A stretch of DNA of 64,000 nt, taken from the NCBI GenBank assembly GCA_002401885.1, contig NVUL01000046.1:1-64000 (forward strand), read 5' to 3'. This DNA comes from SAR86 cluster bacterium (lineage in GTDB: Bacteria; Pseudomonadota; Gammaproteobacteria; Pseudomonadales; Pseudohongiellaceae). Below, in pieces: positions 1 to 9,143 of this stretch (positions within the stretch are counted from its first letter, which is position 1; each line of letters begins with the position of its first letter). The notes below the pieces were generated by a model. The model saw nothing but the letters and a program-made list of their open reading frames with translations. It was not told where the DNA came from and did no database searches. Both the position numbers and the translations under genes were made by a program.

Positions 1-1230
1 TCGATTACCTTGAGCTGAATAGGCATCGGCTGGGATGTCGGACCAACGCAACTGCTCATTACCTCTATTCAGCCACCACTGATAACCATAGGCTCTCTGA
101 TTCTCAGACGTATTTGGTGTTGTTGCTCTGCTCACCCAATCGTCAGTCATAATCCTCTCACCGTTAATGGTTCCACCATTCAGCATCAATTGACCTATGC
201 GTGCCCAGTCTCGCGCCGATGCGTACAGATAGGAGCTACCCATAAACACACCGCTGGCATCAACCTCGAAGATGGCATTCTGGAAAGCGAGTGATTGATG
301 AATACTCTCCATGTAGGCATCGTAATTTCCTTGGTTGCCACCCGCCTTTTCGAAATAGATTCGCGCGAGCAGGTTCGCCGTACCGGAGCTGTAGTTGAAC
401 CGACTTCCCGGCGCATGTAGCGCAGCCTTATCCATTACGAATTCGGAAGACGAGGGCTCGGTAAATAGCATGGCAGTCGCATCGTCGCCGGGATTGTATT
501 CCTCGGAGAAGGCGAGGCCATCGGTCATTGTTAGCATATCGCTGATACGAATTTGCGAACGCTCATCGCCCTGCCATAACTCAAATTCAGGAGACGCATC
601 CAAGTCCAATGCGCCGCGGTATTCTAGATTCGCCAACATGATTGCAGTCAGGCTCTTCGCCATGGACCAACCAAGCAGCGGCGTATCGGCATCGGCTCCC
701 TGACCGTAGGCTTCGGCAATGACCCTACCCCGATGTGCGACGAGGAAGGCTCGGGTGTTGAGGCCCTCGCCGTTGTCTGTGACGAGCAACTGCTCAAGTA
801 GGCCTTCCATGCCTGAGTCGGCAGCACCTACAGTATCTCCTGCAGGCCACGGTGCGTCGCTCGCAGGAGCTCGTGCTGTCTGCAATGAAGCGCGTTGTCC
901 AAAACCTGAGTAGTCGATCGCGCAGCCGATGTTAGGTAGATAGTTCGCCGTCTTCTCACTCAAGCCAAACAGAGAAGTCGTTACGGTCTTCTGCTCTTCG
1001 TCGTACTCTACCGCCAGCTCCTGCAGGATTCCCGAGTACTGAACTAGATCATCGAAAGACTGCTGCTGAGAAAACCCGGAGACATAACGCGCACTGCAGA
1101 GCAACTTCGAGCCAATTCCTGTCGCCACTCCCGGCGCAGCAACTAAGTAGGAAGGTGAGAAGCCTGCAATGGAAGCTAGTCCAAACAAGAGCGCGAGAAA
1201 GGCGATCAATCCGAAGAGTATTTTTTTCAT
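1..1230 (-). CDS. Serine hydrolase, beta-lactamase/esterase family (partial, C-terminus cut by window edge)
   Basis: The reading frame starts at ATG 1230 and runs off the left edge, so about 410 N-terminal residues are visible and the gene is absent from the ORF track. The N-terminus is one hydrophobic segment (MKKILFGLIAFLALLFGLAS), a membrane anchor or signal peptide. The active-site SxxK motif is seen as GWSMAK (Ser about 189, Lys about 192), followed by a YSS triad in FNYSSGTAN matching the YxN motif. Near the edge YSAQGN fits the conserved third-motif region of class C beta-lactamase-like hydrolases. Such proteins (EstB/6-aminohexanoate-dimer hydrolase relatives) act on esters, amides or peptides outside the cytoplasm. 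The substrate cannot be told, and antibiotic resistance should not be assumed. The family call is strong. Confidence 0.88.
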   Translation of the reverse strand, partial: MKKILFGLIAFLALLFGLASIAGFSPSYLVAAPGVATGIGSKLLCSARYVSGFSQQQSFDDLVQYSGILQELAVEYDEEQKTVTTSLFGLSEKTANYLPNIGCAIDYSGFGQRASLQTARAPASDAPWPAGDTVGAADSGMEGLLEQLLVTDNGEGLNTRAFLVAHRGRVIAEAYGQGADADTPLLGWSMAKSLTAIMLANLEYRGALDLDASPEFELWQGDERSQIRISDMLTMTDGLAFSEEYNPGDDATAMLFTEPSSSEFVMDKAALHAPGSRFNYSSGTANLLARIYFEKAGGNQGNYDAYMESIHQSLAFQNAIFEVDASGVFMGSSYLYASARDWARIGQLMLNGGTINGERIMTDDWVSRATTPNTSENQRAYGYQWWLNRGNEQLRWSDIPADAYSAQGNR

Positions 1231-1283
1231 GATTTTAATTCCAACAGCTTAGCCACATTAATGTCGATCTAGCCATGTGAGTA

Positions 1284-2564
1284 TCAGAGTGCTCTTAATT
1301 TGCCACCGGTAAGAAATAGAATCAATCCGACGGCACCTGCAGATGCTGCTATCCAATAGGGCAGGCTGTACAGATTAGCATTCGCGGCGAATGCTAATCC
1401 CAAGACAGCGGGGCCGGCGGCGGTCCCCCAAGAAGACATGAGATTTGCCACCGAAAAAATCCTAGCATACTCACGAATGCCGAAAGCCTCTGCGATCAAG
1501 AGAGGCTGCAGCATCAGCAGATTACCCACGGAGGCACCGAACAGCGCGAGACCTAGGCAGAGGGTCAACACATTTACACCTGTGGCGAGCAAGGTGAGAG
1601 AAGCCGCTTGCAGAATCATTATGCCGATGGCGAACAGGCGAATCGACATTCTATCGATCAACCATCCACCGATCAGGCGGCCGACGATGCTGGAAAAAGG
1701 CAGTATCGCAACCGCCATGGCAGTCTGTGCCTCGCTTAACAATTCGCTCGCCAAACCGTATTGGTGAGCGATGCCTCCAACCTGCGCCATCATTAGAAAT
1801 ATATAAGCGATGCTAATGCCCCAGAAGAAACGCGTGCCTCGCGCCTGCTTAAAGGTAATACCATCTAACGCCAAATCTCTGGGAGCAACAACCACTTCAC
1901 TCCCTGCTACACCCTGTTCTGTGCCGACTGTTTCCAAGCTAGTTGGCGGTTCTACACCATCCGGCCTCAAGCCCATCGACTCGGGGCTCGCCCGCAGCCA
2001 AATCCAAGTTATAGGTATTACGCCTACTAGATAGAGCAATCCCATCAGCGGGGCGGCAAATTCGAAGCCCATGGACTTAACAAGTAACACGCACAGCGGT
2101 GTCAATACGACGCCACCGAGAGACAAACCAGTAGACGCGATCGACAGAGCCATAGCTCTTTTTCTATGGAACCAGCGAGTTACTAGTGTGGTAGCTGGAA
2201 TCAGTGAGGAGGCTGAGAAGCCGACACCGAAAAACATAAAGGCCAGATACAACTGCCAGATCTCTTGCACGAATGCCAGCGAACTCAGTGCGAAACAAGA
2301 AATTATTGCCCCAGCACTGATGCAAATTCTCGGGTCATAGTCCTGCACCCATTTCGCAACCCACAAACCGGTCACCCCACCTGAAAGGAAGAACAGCGAT
2401 ACTGCGAACGAGGCTGTCTGCACATCGAAGTTGGGATTGGCAGCCAGTGCAGTGAGATAGATGGCATGGTTATAGAAACTCAAGCCACTCGTAAACGTCA
2501 GCTGAGCCAAAATGGCGAAGACAATCTTCCATCCATAAAATAAGGGAGAATTACTATCAGTCAT
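1284..2564 (-). CDS. MFS transporter (MCT/oxalate-formate antiporter-like)
   Basis: A hydrophobic protein of about 426 residues with roughly 12 predicted membrane helices and the usual central hydrophilic loop (around PPTSLETVGTEQG). The start at ATG 2564 (MTDSNSPLFYGWKIV) is preferred to the track start at 2663, because the first 33 track residues are Cys-rich and unlike an MFS N-terminus, while FYGWKIV directly before helix 1 is typical of the monocarboxylate/oxalate-formate branch. The loop between helices 2 and 3 carries WVAKWVQDYDPR. It probably moves a small organic anion across the inner membrane; the substrate is not deducible. It follows the serine hydrolase on the same strand (its stop is 54 nt from that gene's start), so cotranscription is possible. 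Confidence 0.85.
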   Translation of the reverse strand: MTDSNSPLFYGWKIVFAILAQLTFTSGLSFYNHAIYLTALAANPNFDVQTASFAVSLFFLSGGVTGLWVAKWVQDYDPRICISAGAIISCFALSSLAFVQEIWQLYLAFMFFGVGFSASSLIPATTLVTRWFHRKRAMALSIASTGLSLGGVVLTPLCVLLVKSMGFEFAAPLMGLLYLVGVIPITWIWLRASPESMGLRPDGVEPPTSLETVGTEQGVAGSEVVVAPRDLALDGITFKQARGTRFFWGISIAYIFLMMAQVGGIAHQYGLASELLSEAQTAMAVAILPFSSIVGRLIGGWLIDRMSIRLFAIGIMILQAASLTLLATGVNVLTLCLGLALFGASVGNLLMLQPLLIAEAFGIREYARIFSVANLMSSWGTAAGPAVLGLAFAANANLYSLPYWIAASAGAVGLILFLTGGKLRAL

Positions 2565-2795
2565 AACTGCATATTTAACATCGTCGAAGAAAAAATAACT
2601 TGCTGCAGCTTGAATCAGCAATAAGCAACAGCAATCTATTCGGGGGCTCGATGCACTGCACATGGAGCGATGGTATAGAGAAATTTCTAGTCCGTTTTGA
2701 CCAGCTCTCTTTTTGAGCGTTCTTTTTACTCATTTTTACCGGAAATTCTTGATGCTTGTCCTAGCAAATCATGCTCGCCGGCGATTGTGTTTCGG

Positions 2796-4535
2796 TCACT
2801 GATTGTAGAACGTGAAGTAGCCAGTAAACATTTCTTCCCAGCTCTCTAAGCCGAAGGTGACCTCTTTGCTAGGATCCGGATTTGATGGGTTTGATAATGA
2901 GTTGTCGAAGGCGCCAATCACACGCAGAGTACTGCCAGCGGCTACGGGCTCTGCCTCATCTAATAAGTAGTCGGGCTGCCATCCGTAGTTGTAGGCGGGG
3001 ACACTAAATAGATCTCGTATCTGCCCCTGCGGATTTTCCACAACAAACTTCATGCGCTTGCCACGGAAATTCATTCTGGCGCGCACTCCTGTGACAACGA
3101 TATCTTGCTCAACCTTCTGCTCTGCCCGAAGCTCGAAATCATTATCATTTGGCGGCAGTAGGAAGCGACTTGCGACTGCCTGCGTTAGTATTTCTTTCAG
3201 GTCCGGCTCATCACTAAAATACAAACCGAATTGCGTTTCATCAACCGTAGACTGTCCGTTAGTCACATAGTGAAACTGCATCGACAGCCTGTGCCCTTGC
3301 GGAACTAGCACGCCAGTACCCTCATCGAATTCGATAGCATTGGTCTTTCCTGGAAGATAGCTCCCGACAAAGCGACGCGTAACAGACTCGCTTGTCCGCT
3401 CGGCTCCCCAGAAGTCTTCTTCCGGCGGCGTAACGAAGGTCACCAGGTGGTGCAAAACAGACTCATCGCCCGCAATGTATTGAATAGCGCGCAACCACTT
3501 GTCCTCTTCGAAGGGTAGTTCAGCATCATCATAGACATAGTCCATTACGCCGATCGGCGGTATCTCATTCCGTGGACCAGTCACAACATAGTCCGGTTCG
3601 CCGAAGGCCCACTCAGTACGATCTTGTGCAGCGAACACTTCCAAGGGATCGGCTTCGCTGTCGCCTCGTGGGGCGCGGTTGTTAATCCAATGCACAAGCG
3701 TCTGCAGATCGTCGGGATCAAGATAACGCGCCGATTCGGAGTGACCAATATAAGGATCGACCTGTGTTGGCGGCATGCGTTTATTTAACAGCACTTCCTT
3801 GATCATGGGTGACCAGCCAAGGACCATGATGTAACTGTCTAAAGCAAAGGGCCCTACTCCACCCTGGCGATGGCAGTCGCCACAATTCTCAATAATGATC
3901 GGAGCGATTTCGCTCGCATAGTCTGGCGGCGAGCCACTGTGCTTTTCTTTCAGAGGATAGTCGATAGCGCAGCCCGATCCGGATTGTCGGATCGTGTCGC
4001 TCACACCTTCGCCAGTGATAGAAGTCAGTGTCGACTCGAGTCCTTGCGATGGCTGGCCCTTAAAGAAAAGCGAGAGACGTTGAGGGTTCAGCACCAAAAC
4101 GTCTCCAGCATTTTCAATATTCAGTGTTTCCGATATCAACTGGCCATCGTCCTCGAGTATCGGTAACTCGACACCCAATTCGCTGAGTTCGGGCCGATCT
4201 AAATCTTGAGAGTCGATCAGTAGAAATTCGAAATCATTTCCGGTGTATTCGTCCGCGATGTTCTTATAGCTATCCAGCAGCGCGTCCATCGTAGCGCACT
4301 CAGCGGAGTAAGCCATGAGCACCAGCGCCTTGCGATGCTGATAGCGACTCAATTGATGGAACGTTCCCGCGTTGTCGAGTAGCGCAAAGTCGCCCACGCG
4401 ATCTAGAGCTGCTGGAGCGAGAGTCGAAAAGGCGCTAAGCAGTAGCCCGCTAATAATGTGTAGCGAATATTTCCTGCACTTACTGCCTGACTGAATGACA
4501 ACACTACCCGGTGACTGTTTACGCTTCAATTCCAC
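2796..4535 (-). CDS. Redoxin-like + monoheme c + PHM-like (copper monooxygenase-type) multidomain protein
   Basis: A 579-residue exported protein with a GTG start at 4535, AGGAAA about 10 nt upstream and a long basic n-region before the signal core. Residues about 45-185 resemble a thioredoxin/peroxiredoxin fold with a single Cys (YSAEC, residue 80) and no CxxC. Residues about 205-295 form a c-heme domain: CGDCH at 218-222 and a candidate axial Met in KRMPP (254). Residues about 300-579 resemble the PHM core: HH at 362-363, FHY with His 422, and WEEM with Met 569. Where relatives carry the Cu_M motif PHMHLRGK this protein has ARMNFRGK, so both Cu_M histidines are replaced (Arg 487, Asn 489). 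It is divergent from the 4880-9048 genes, which carry the same heme/PHM module. Domain assignment is by motif; oxygenase activity is doubtful. Confidence 0.8.
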   Translation of the reverse strand: MELKRKQSPGSVVIQSGSKCRKYSLHIISGLLLSAFSTLAPAALDRVGDFALLDNAGTFHQLSRYQHRKALVLMAYSAECATMDALLDSYKNIADEYTGNDFEFLLIDSQDLDRPELSELGVELPILEDDGQLISETLNIENAGDVLVLNPQRLSLFFKGQPSQGLESTLTSITGEGVSDTIRQSGSGCAIDYPLKEKHSGSPPDYASEIAPIIIENCGDCHRQGGVGPFALDSYIMVLGWSPMIKEVLLNKRMPPTQVDPYIGHSESARYLDPDDLQTLVHWINNRAPRGDSEADPLEVFAAQDRTEWAFGEPDYVVTGPRNEIPPIGVMDYVYDDAELPFEEDKWLRAIQYIAGDESVLHHLVTFVTPPEEDFWGAERTSESVTRRFVGSYLPGKTNAIEFDEGTGVLVPQGHRLSMQFHYVTNGQSTVDETQFGLYFSDEPDLKEILTQAVASRFLLPPNDNDFELRAEQKVEQDIVVTGVRARMNFRGKRMKFVVENPQGQIRDLFSVPAYNYGWQPDYLLDEAEPVAAGSTLRVIGAFDNSLSNPSNPDPSKEVTFGLESWEEMFTGYFTFYNQ

Positions 4536-4879
4536 TGCTTGAGTTTCCTAGATTTAAGTGAGGCCTCATGAGATACACTCGAATGAGGTTTTAGGCACCG
4601 TTATCTACACGGCTTATCGTTACTAAAATTGATGCGCGAATCCTCTCATACTCGGGTCAATGCTGACAATTCCTCAGCTTGTTACATTTTGTTTAAAACA
4701 AGCCCTCTAGCCTGCAGATTCTCGGCGGCTGCAAACTAGACTCCAAGTACAATGCCGTTTATCCTAGCGTCCCTGTTTGTTTGGATTCCGTAGTTTAGCC
4801 TTAATTACTGTATTCACTCGGACAGATTGACAATAAAGTAAGACAGAACAATCGAACCTGATCTTTGGAGAGAACACCG
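4536..4879. promoter_or_regulatory. Divergent intergenic region between the heme/PHM genes
   Basis: This 344-nt gap must hold the promoters for the leftward 2796-4535 gene and the rightward 4880 gene. The only structure I see is a 7-bp inverted repeat GCTTGTT/AACAAGC (4677-4683 and 4697-4703) with an AT-rich spacer, which could be an operator half-site pair. A GGAG ribosome binding site lies at 4867-4870. No promoter could be assigned with confidence. Confidence 0.35.
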
Positions 4880-5818
4880 ATGCGACAGTATCAAAAAACC
4901 TTTGCACTATTAGCCTTTGCCCTAACGGCAGTTTTTAGCCTCACGGCACAAGCCCAATCTGCAGACAATGGCCGCTTCCTGAGCCTTGCACCACCTTCTG
5001 GCCTGCCAATCATCCCCGTAATGGAAGGATGGATTGCCAATCCAGACGGTACAGTGAGCTTTTCCTTTGGCTTCATCAATCGAAACGACGTGCCGGTTGA
5101 TATCCCCGTAGGTACGGCGAACTACATCGAGCCAGCCAAATACAGCGGCATGCAGCCCACACATTTCCCGGCAGGACGCTCAACTGGATTGTTCACAGTT
5201 ACGGTTCCCGCTGATGAAGCTAACGATGACATCTGGTGGTATATCAAGACCGGCAGCGAAGAAGCCTTGAAAGTCCCTGGCCGATACGGCATAGGTGCTT
5301 ACGAGCTAGACTTCATCCTGCCTCGTCCGCAGGGTGCCATGCAACCACTCGCCGGTTTCGGTGAAGACGGCCAAAGATCTGCTGGGCTTTTCGCGCAGGT
5401 GGGTGAATACCAAGGCACGGTTAGAGTAGGCGAGCCGGTGGTTTTTACGGCAAATGTCGAAGACATCTCGGTACGAGACACTACTGACCCCCGCTTCCTA
5501 GAGCCGATTTCAATAGGCGTCCAGTTCAGAAAGTATCAAGGCCCGGGCATGGTGGAGTTCACACATCATGAGAGCACCGCTATCCCCGAGAATCCTTACG
5601 AAGAAGATGACCGCAGATTCCGCTTCTTCCGTGAGATTACGCCTGGTCAGGTTAAGGTAGAGGGCGGCAGTGGTCTAGCCCATGTAATTGCCACTTTCTC
5701 TGAGCCGGGTGAATACATAATTCATACCAAGGTAGACAACTTCGGCGGCCCAGACAGCTCGAACGGCGACCAGTGCTGCTGGACGAATATTGTTCAAAAG
5801 GTAACTGTAAGCCCATAG
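4880..5818 (+). CDS. Secreted protein of unknown function, associated with heme/PHM-like genes
   Basis: I do not recognise this family. The ATG at 4880 is chosen over the TTG at 4865 because GGAG (4867-4870) is properly spaced and the signal peptide MRQYQKTFALLAFALTAVFS begins there, with cleavage near AQA-QS. The mature part (about 285 residues) is rich in beta-type sequence, Gly and Pro, with no cytochrome motif; a vicinal Cys pair sits near the C-terminus (GDQCCWTNI). The N-terminal half has a domain starting MEGWIANPDGTVSFSFGF, which looks like a beta-sandwich. It lies 275 nt upstream of two tandem heme-c/PHM-like genes on the same strand and divergent from a third, so a shared periplasmic process is likely. 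The function is not assigned. Confidence 0.7.
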   Translation: MRQYQKTFALLAFALTAVFSLTAQAQSADNGRFLSLAPPSGLPIIPVMEGWIANPDGTVSFSFGFINRNDVPVDIPVGTANYIEPAKYSGMQPTHFPAGRSTGLFTVTVPADEANDDIWWYIKTGSEEALKVPGRYGIGAYELDFILPRPQGAMQPLAGFGEDGQRSAGLFAQVGEYQGTVRVGEPVVFTANVEDISVRDTTDPRFLEPISIGVQFRKYQGPGMVEFTHHESTAIPENPYEEDDRRFRFFREITPGQVKVEGGSGLAHVIATFSEPGEYIIHTKVDNFGGPDSSNGDQCCWTNIVQKVTVSP

Positions 5819-5836
5819 GTTGTTGTTATTAGTTTT

Positions 5837-5861
5837 CTGGCCGACCTGCACGGTCGGCCAG
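5837..5861 (+). terminator. Stem-loop downstream of the 4880-5818 gene
   Basis: CTGGCCGACC and GGTCGGCCAG form a perfect 10-bp stem with a TGCAC loop, 18 nt after the stop codon. No T-run follows, so it may be a 3'-stabilising hairpin or attenuator and not a classical terminator. Confidence 0.45.
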
Positions 5862-6093
5862 AGAGCAAACAAGGGCATTTCTTCGAGATCCCCAGCTGGG
5901 CAGGCGCTAGCCGCTGCATGCAGCGATAAAAATCCTCAAAAAGTGTTTCAATTTGTTGCAATCATGCCTCGTTAATGGCCGTATTTAATGGACATTTGGG
6001 GAGCAGCCAATTAAAATTTTTGGCAGGAATAAACACAAGAATACCCATAGAACTTTAATTTAGATCAATAACTCTCAATTTAAGGAGAAAAGC

Positions 6094-7449
6094 ATGAAAA
6101 CAGTACGCGTATTGACTGCTTCGGTAAGCGGCGTATTCCTCGCATTTGGCCTACAGGCTAGTGCACAGGACGACGCAGTTACCTACAACAGTCACGTTGC
6201 TCAGATTATCAACGAGAATTGCGTTGTATGTCACACGGAAGGCGGCATCGGCCCTATGCAACTCTCTAGCTATGATCAGGTCCGTCCTTGGGCACCTCTG
6301 ATCCAGCTTCGTGTTGCTAATCGCGAAATGCCTCCTTATGCATACGATCACGGTATCGGCATCCAGGACCTTCAAGGTGACTGGCGCTTAGAGCAGGCAG
6401 AAATCGACACTATCGTCGCTTGGGTTAACCAAGGCTCACCAATGGGTGATGCGGACATCGTTGCACCAGTTGCAGACGTTAAAGACCCAAGCGAGTGGAA
6501 TTTCGCTGCCAACTTCGGTCAGCCTAATCTAATCATTTCTTCTGTACCCATTGATATTCCTGCAAACGGTAACGACCTTTGGCACAAGCACTATGTTGAC
6601 ACTGGCGTCACTCAGGATCGTTGCATCAAAGCGGTTCAGGTTAAGCCACGCGGCGACGCAGCTGCGGTTGTTCACCACGCTAACTCTTCCGTTGACGCAC
6701 AAGATGAAAACGGCGAGTGGGAGCAGTATGGTCAGCTAACTGAATACGCTATGGGTAAGTGGGGCGAGCTAGTACCTGACGGTGTTTGCCGTACGCTGCC
6801 AGCGAACTCACGCGTTTCTTGGGATATTCACATGTTCCCAGGCGGTGTCGGCGCAACTGCTCCGGGCACAATGATCAAAGATAACGTTGTTGAAATCGGC
6901 CTTTGGTTTCACGATGACGATTACATGACTGCATCAGCAAAGACTCCTTACAAGCAGGATCTGAAACTGTATCAACTGCGTGAAGGCTATGAGAGCGGCG
7001 AACTAATCATACCTCCTAACGGTTACACGATGACTCAGGGTTTTCATTCTTTCGATCACCCGGTTCGCATCGATAGCTTCCAGCCACATGGCCACCTGCG
7101 CATGAATGCTGCCTCTCTGGAAGTGTTCTACCCAGAAACTGGCCGCACTGAGCAAATCAGCCAGATCTCTAACTGGAGTGCCACATGGCACCACAGCCAT
7201 CTGTATGAAGAAGATGTTGCTCCTTTGCTTCCTGCAGGTGCTGTATTGGTAATCAAGCAGTGGTACGACAACACAGCTAACAACCCAAATAACCCTGATC
7301 CTGATCAGTGGGTTGTAGGCGGAAGCCGTACTGGCGACGAGATGTCTCACGCTTGGATCGCGGTTACTCACCTCGATGACGAAGGCTATGAGAATATCGT
7401 TGCAGATCGCAGAGAAAAAGAAGAGCGTTCACTAGCCGGAAATGACTAG
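6094..7449 (+). CDS. Monoheme cytochrome c fused to PHM-like copper monooxygenase-type domain (paralogue 1)
   Basis: 451 residues with a good AAGGAG ribosome binding site and signal peptide ending near ASA-QD. A c-type heme domain holds CVVCH at residues 43-47 and a candidate axial Met in NREMPP (79). The remainder resembles the copper type II, ascorbate-dependent monooxygenase core: HH at 194-195, DIHMF with His 246 (Cu_H-type ligands), PHGHLRM with His 332/334, and GDEM with Met 417 (Cu_M-type ligands). All six expected ligands are therefore present. The fused heme could feed electrons to the copper centre in place of ascorbate; that is inference. The next gene is a close paralogue over its whole length. 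The likely location is periplasmic, and the substrate is unknown. Confidence 0.82.
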   Translation: MKTVRVLTASVSGVFLAFGLQASAQDDAVTYNSHVAQIINENCVVCHTEGGIGPMQLSSYDQVRPWAPLIQLRVANREMPPYAYDHGIGIQDLQGDWRLEQAEIDTIVAWVNQGSPMGDADIVAPVADVKDPSEWNFAANFGQPNLIISSVPIDIPANGNDLWHKHYVDTGVTQDRCIKAVQVKPRGDAAAVVHHANSSVDAQDENGEWEQYGQLTEYAMGKWGELVPDGVCRTLPANSRVSWDIHMFPGGVGATAPGTMIKDNVVEIGLWFHDDDYMTASAKTPYKQDLKLYQLREGYESGELIIPPNGYTMTQGFHSFDHPVRIDSFQPHGHLRMNAASLEVFYPETGRTEQISQISNWSATWHHSHLYEEDVAPLLPAGAVLVIKQWYDNTANNPNNPDPDQWVVGGSRTGDEMSHAWIAVTHLDDEGYENIVADRREKEERSLAGND

Positions 7450-7493
7450 TACTTAGCTCATTTGATTTGGGCTAACTTCTTCTAAGAAGTCAG

Positions 7494-7528
7494 AAAGGCC
7501 GGTTAATCTCGATTAACCGGCCTTTTTT
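7494..7528 (+). terminator. Rho-independent terminator after paralogue 1
   Basis: GGCCGGTTAAT (7497-7507) pairs perfectly with ATTAACCGGCC (7512-7522) across a CTCG loop and is followed by TTTTTT. It separates the two paralogues into distinct transcription units. Confidence 0.92.
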
Positions 7529-7701
7529 ATTGCCAAAATTTGGCCAACATATGCGCTGTTACTGCTTCTTCCAGACGCTAAAAAAGGGTAAACTCAGGCC
7601 TGATTGACTGAAATTGTAGGATCTATCTATCCAATAACTGGAATACTCGGCCCAATCCCATTCGAGATTTCCTTAAAGAGCAAGATCAATAGGAGAGATT
7701 T

Positions 7702-9048
7702 ATGAGTATTTCGAAAGGCTGGTTAGGCCTCGCAGCGTTTGCCGCGGCAGGATTTCAGGTTACGGCTCTGGCTCAGTCAGCTGCCGATCATGACGTCACC
7801 TACAACGGTGAAGTCGGCAAGATCATCAATGAGAACTGCGTAGTCTGCCACCGCGAAGGCGGAATCGGCCCTATGCAGCTCACAAGCTACGATCAGGTTC
7901 GCCCTTGGGCACCGTTGATCCAGATGCGAGTCGCGAACCGTGAAATGCCTCCCTATGCCTATGACCATGGCATCGGCATTCAGGATCTCGAAGGCGACTG
8001 GCGCTTAGAACAAGAAGAGATCGATACCATCGTTGCTTGGGTAAATCAGGGCTCGCCAATGGGCGATGCGGATGTTGTCGTTGTTATGCCTGAAATGAAT
8101 GACCCTAGCGAATGGAACTTTGTGTCTCAATTCGGTCAGCCGGACAGAATCATTCCTTCCATATCTATCGATATTCCTGCCAGTGGCAACGATCTCTGGA
8201 GTAATCACTACGTAGAGAGTGGCATTACTACAGACCGCTGCATCAAGGCGGTACAGGTTAAGCCAAGAGGCGATGCCAAGGCTGTAGTTCACCACGCAAA
8301 CTCAACCGTTGAGATGCTGCAGCCAGACGGCACTATGGAACGGCAGAGCATGCTCACCGAATATGCTATGGGCAAATGGGGCGAGATCGTTCCTGAAGGC
8401 GTATGCCGCACAATCCCAGCAGGCGCTATGGTGCGCTGGAGCATCCACATGTTCCCTGGTGGCGTTGGCGCAACTGCTCCCGGCACTATGATTAAGGACA
8501 ATGTGGTTGAGATCGGCCTTTGGTTACACCCGGAAGGTTACGAGAAAGAAGCTCAATACAAGCAAGACCTGAGCCTCTATCAGATCAGCCCACAGGCAGA
8601 CATTGTTATTCCACCGAATGGTTATTCCATGACGCAGGGATTTCATTCCTTCGATCACCCGGTTCGTCTTGACAGCTTCCAGCCTCATGGCCACTTGCGC
8701 ATGAATGCTGCATCGCTGGAAATCTTCTATCCGGAAACTGGTCGCACAGAACAGATCAGCCAGATCTCAAAGTGGAGCGCTACATGGCACCACAGCCACA
8801 TCTACAATGAAGACGTAGCTCCCTTAATACCTACCGGTGCGGTATTGGTATTGAAGCAGTGGTACGACAACACAGCCGACAACCCCAACAACCCCGATCC
8901 GGATATGTGGGTAATGGGCGGCAGCCGTACTGGCGACGAGATGACTCACGCCTGGTTAGCCGTAACTCACTTAGATGACGAAGGCTTCGAGCAGATGGTT
9001 GCCGAGCGCAAAGAGAAAGAAGAACGTTCACTAGCCGGTAACGACTAG
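7702..9048 (+). CDS. Monoheme cytochrome c fused to PHM-like copper monooxygenase-type domain (paralogue 2)
   Basis: 448 residues, preceded by AGGAG and with a signal peptide ending near ALA-QS. It aligns end to end with the upstream 6094 gene: heme motif CVVCH (46-50), NREMPP, VVHHANS, SIHMFPGG, PHGHLRMNAASLE, GDEM and the identical C-terminal tail EERSLAGND. Divergence is concentrated in the signal peptide, around residues 125-175 and in the stretch before the Cu_M motif. All putative copper ligands are retained, so both copies look functional. Each copy has its own terminator and upstream spacer of about 250 nt, which suggests differential regulation after a tandem duplication. The substrate is unknown. 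Confidence 0.82.
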   Translation: MSISKGWLGLAAFAAAGFQVTALAQSAADHDVTYNGEVGKIINENCVVCHREGGIGPMQLTSYDQVRPWAPLIQMRVANREMPPYAYDHGIGIQDLEGDWRLEQEEIDTIVAWVNQGSPMGDADVVVVMPEMNDPSEWNFVSQFGQPDRIIPSISIDIPASGNDLWSNHYVESGITTDRCIKAVQVKPRGDAKAVVHHANSTVEMLQPDGTMERQSMLTEYAMGKWGEIVPEGVCRTIPAGAMVRWSIHMFPGGVGATAPGTMIKDNVVEIGLWLHPEGYEKEAQYKQDLSLYQISPQADIVIPPNGYSMTQGFHSFDHPVRLDSFQPHGHLRMNAASLEIFYPETGRTEQISQISKWSATWHHSHIYNEDVAPLIPTGAVLVLKQWYDNTADNPNNPDPDMWVMGGSRTGDEMTHAWLAVTHLDDEGFEQMVAERKEKEERSLAGND

Positions 9049-9070
9049 TAACGCCGCTTCAGAAAAACAA

Positions 9071-9102
9071 AAGGCCGAGAGTTTACACTCTCGGCCTTTT
9101 TT
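9071..9102 (+). terminator. Rho-independent terminator, probably bidirectional
   Basis: GGCCGAGAGT and ACTCTCGGCC form a perfect 10-bp stem with a TTAC loop, flanked by AAAA and TTTTTT. It serves the 7702 gene and may also serve the convergent cupin gene. Confidence 0.9.
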
Positions 9103-9143
9103 ATTGGTCTCGATTCTTGTTAACGATCGAATTACCTATTTAT

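Noticed and set aside
1-1230. Antibiotic-resistance beta-lactamase
   Set aside because: The SxxK and YxS motifs place it in the broad serine-hydrolase family, but the N-terminal region and YSAQGN are more like esterase/amidase members. No resistance context is present.
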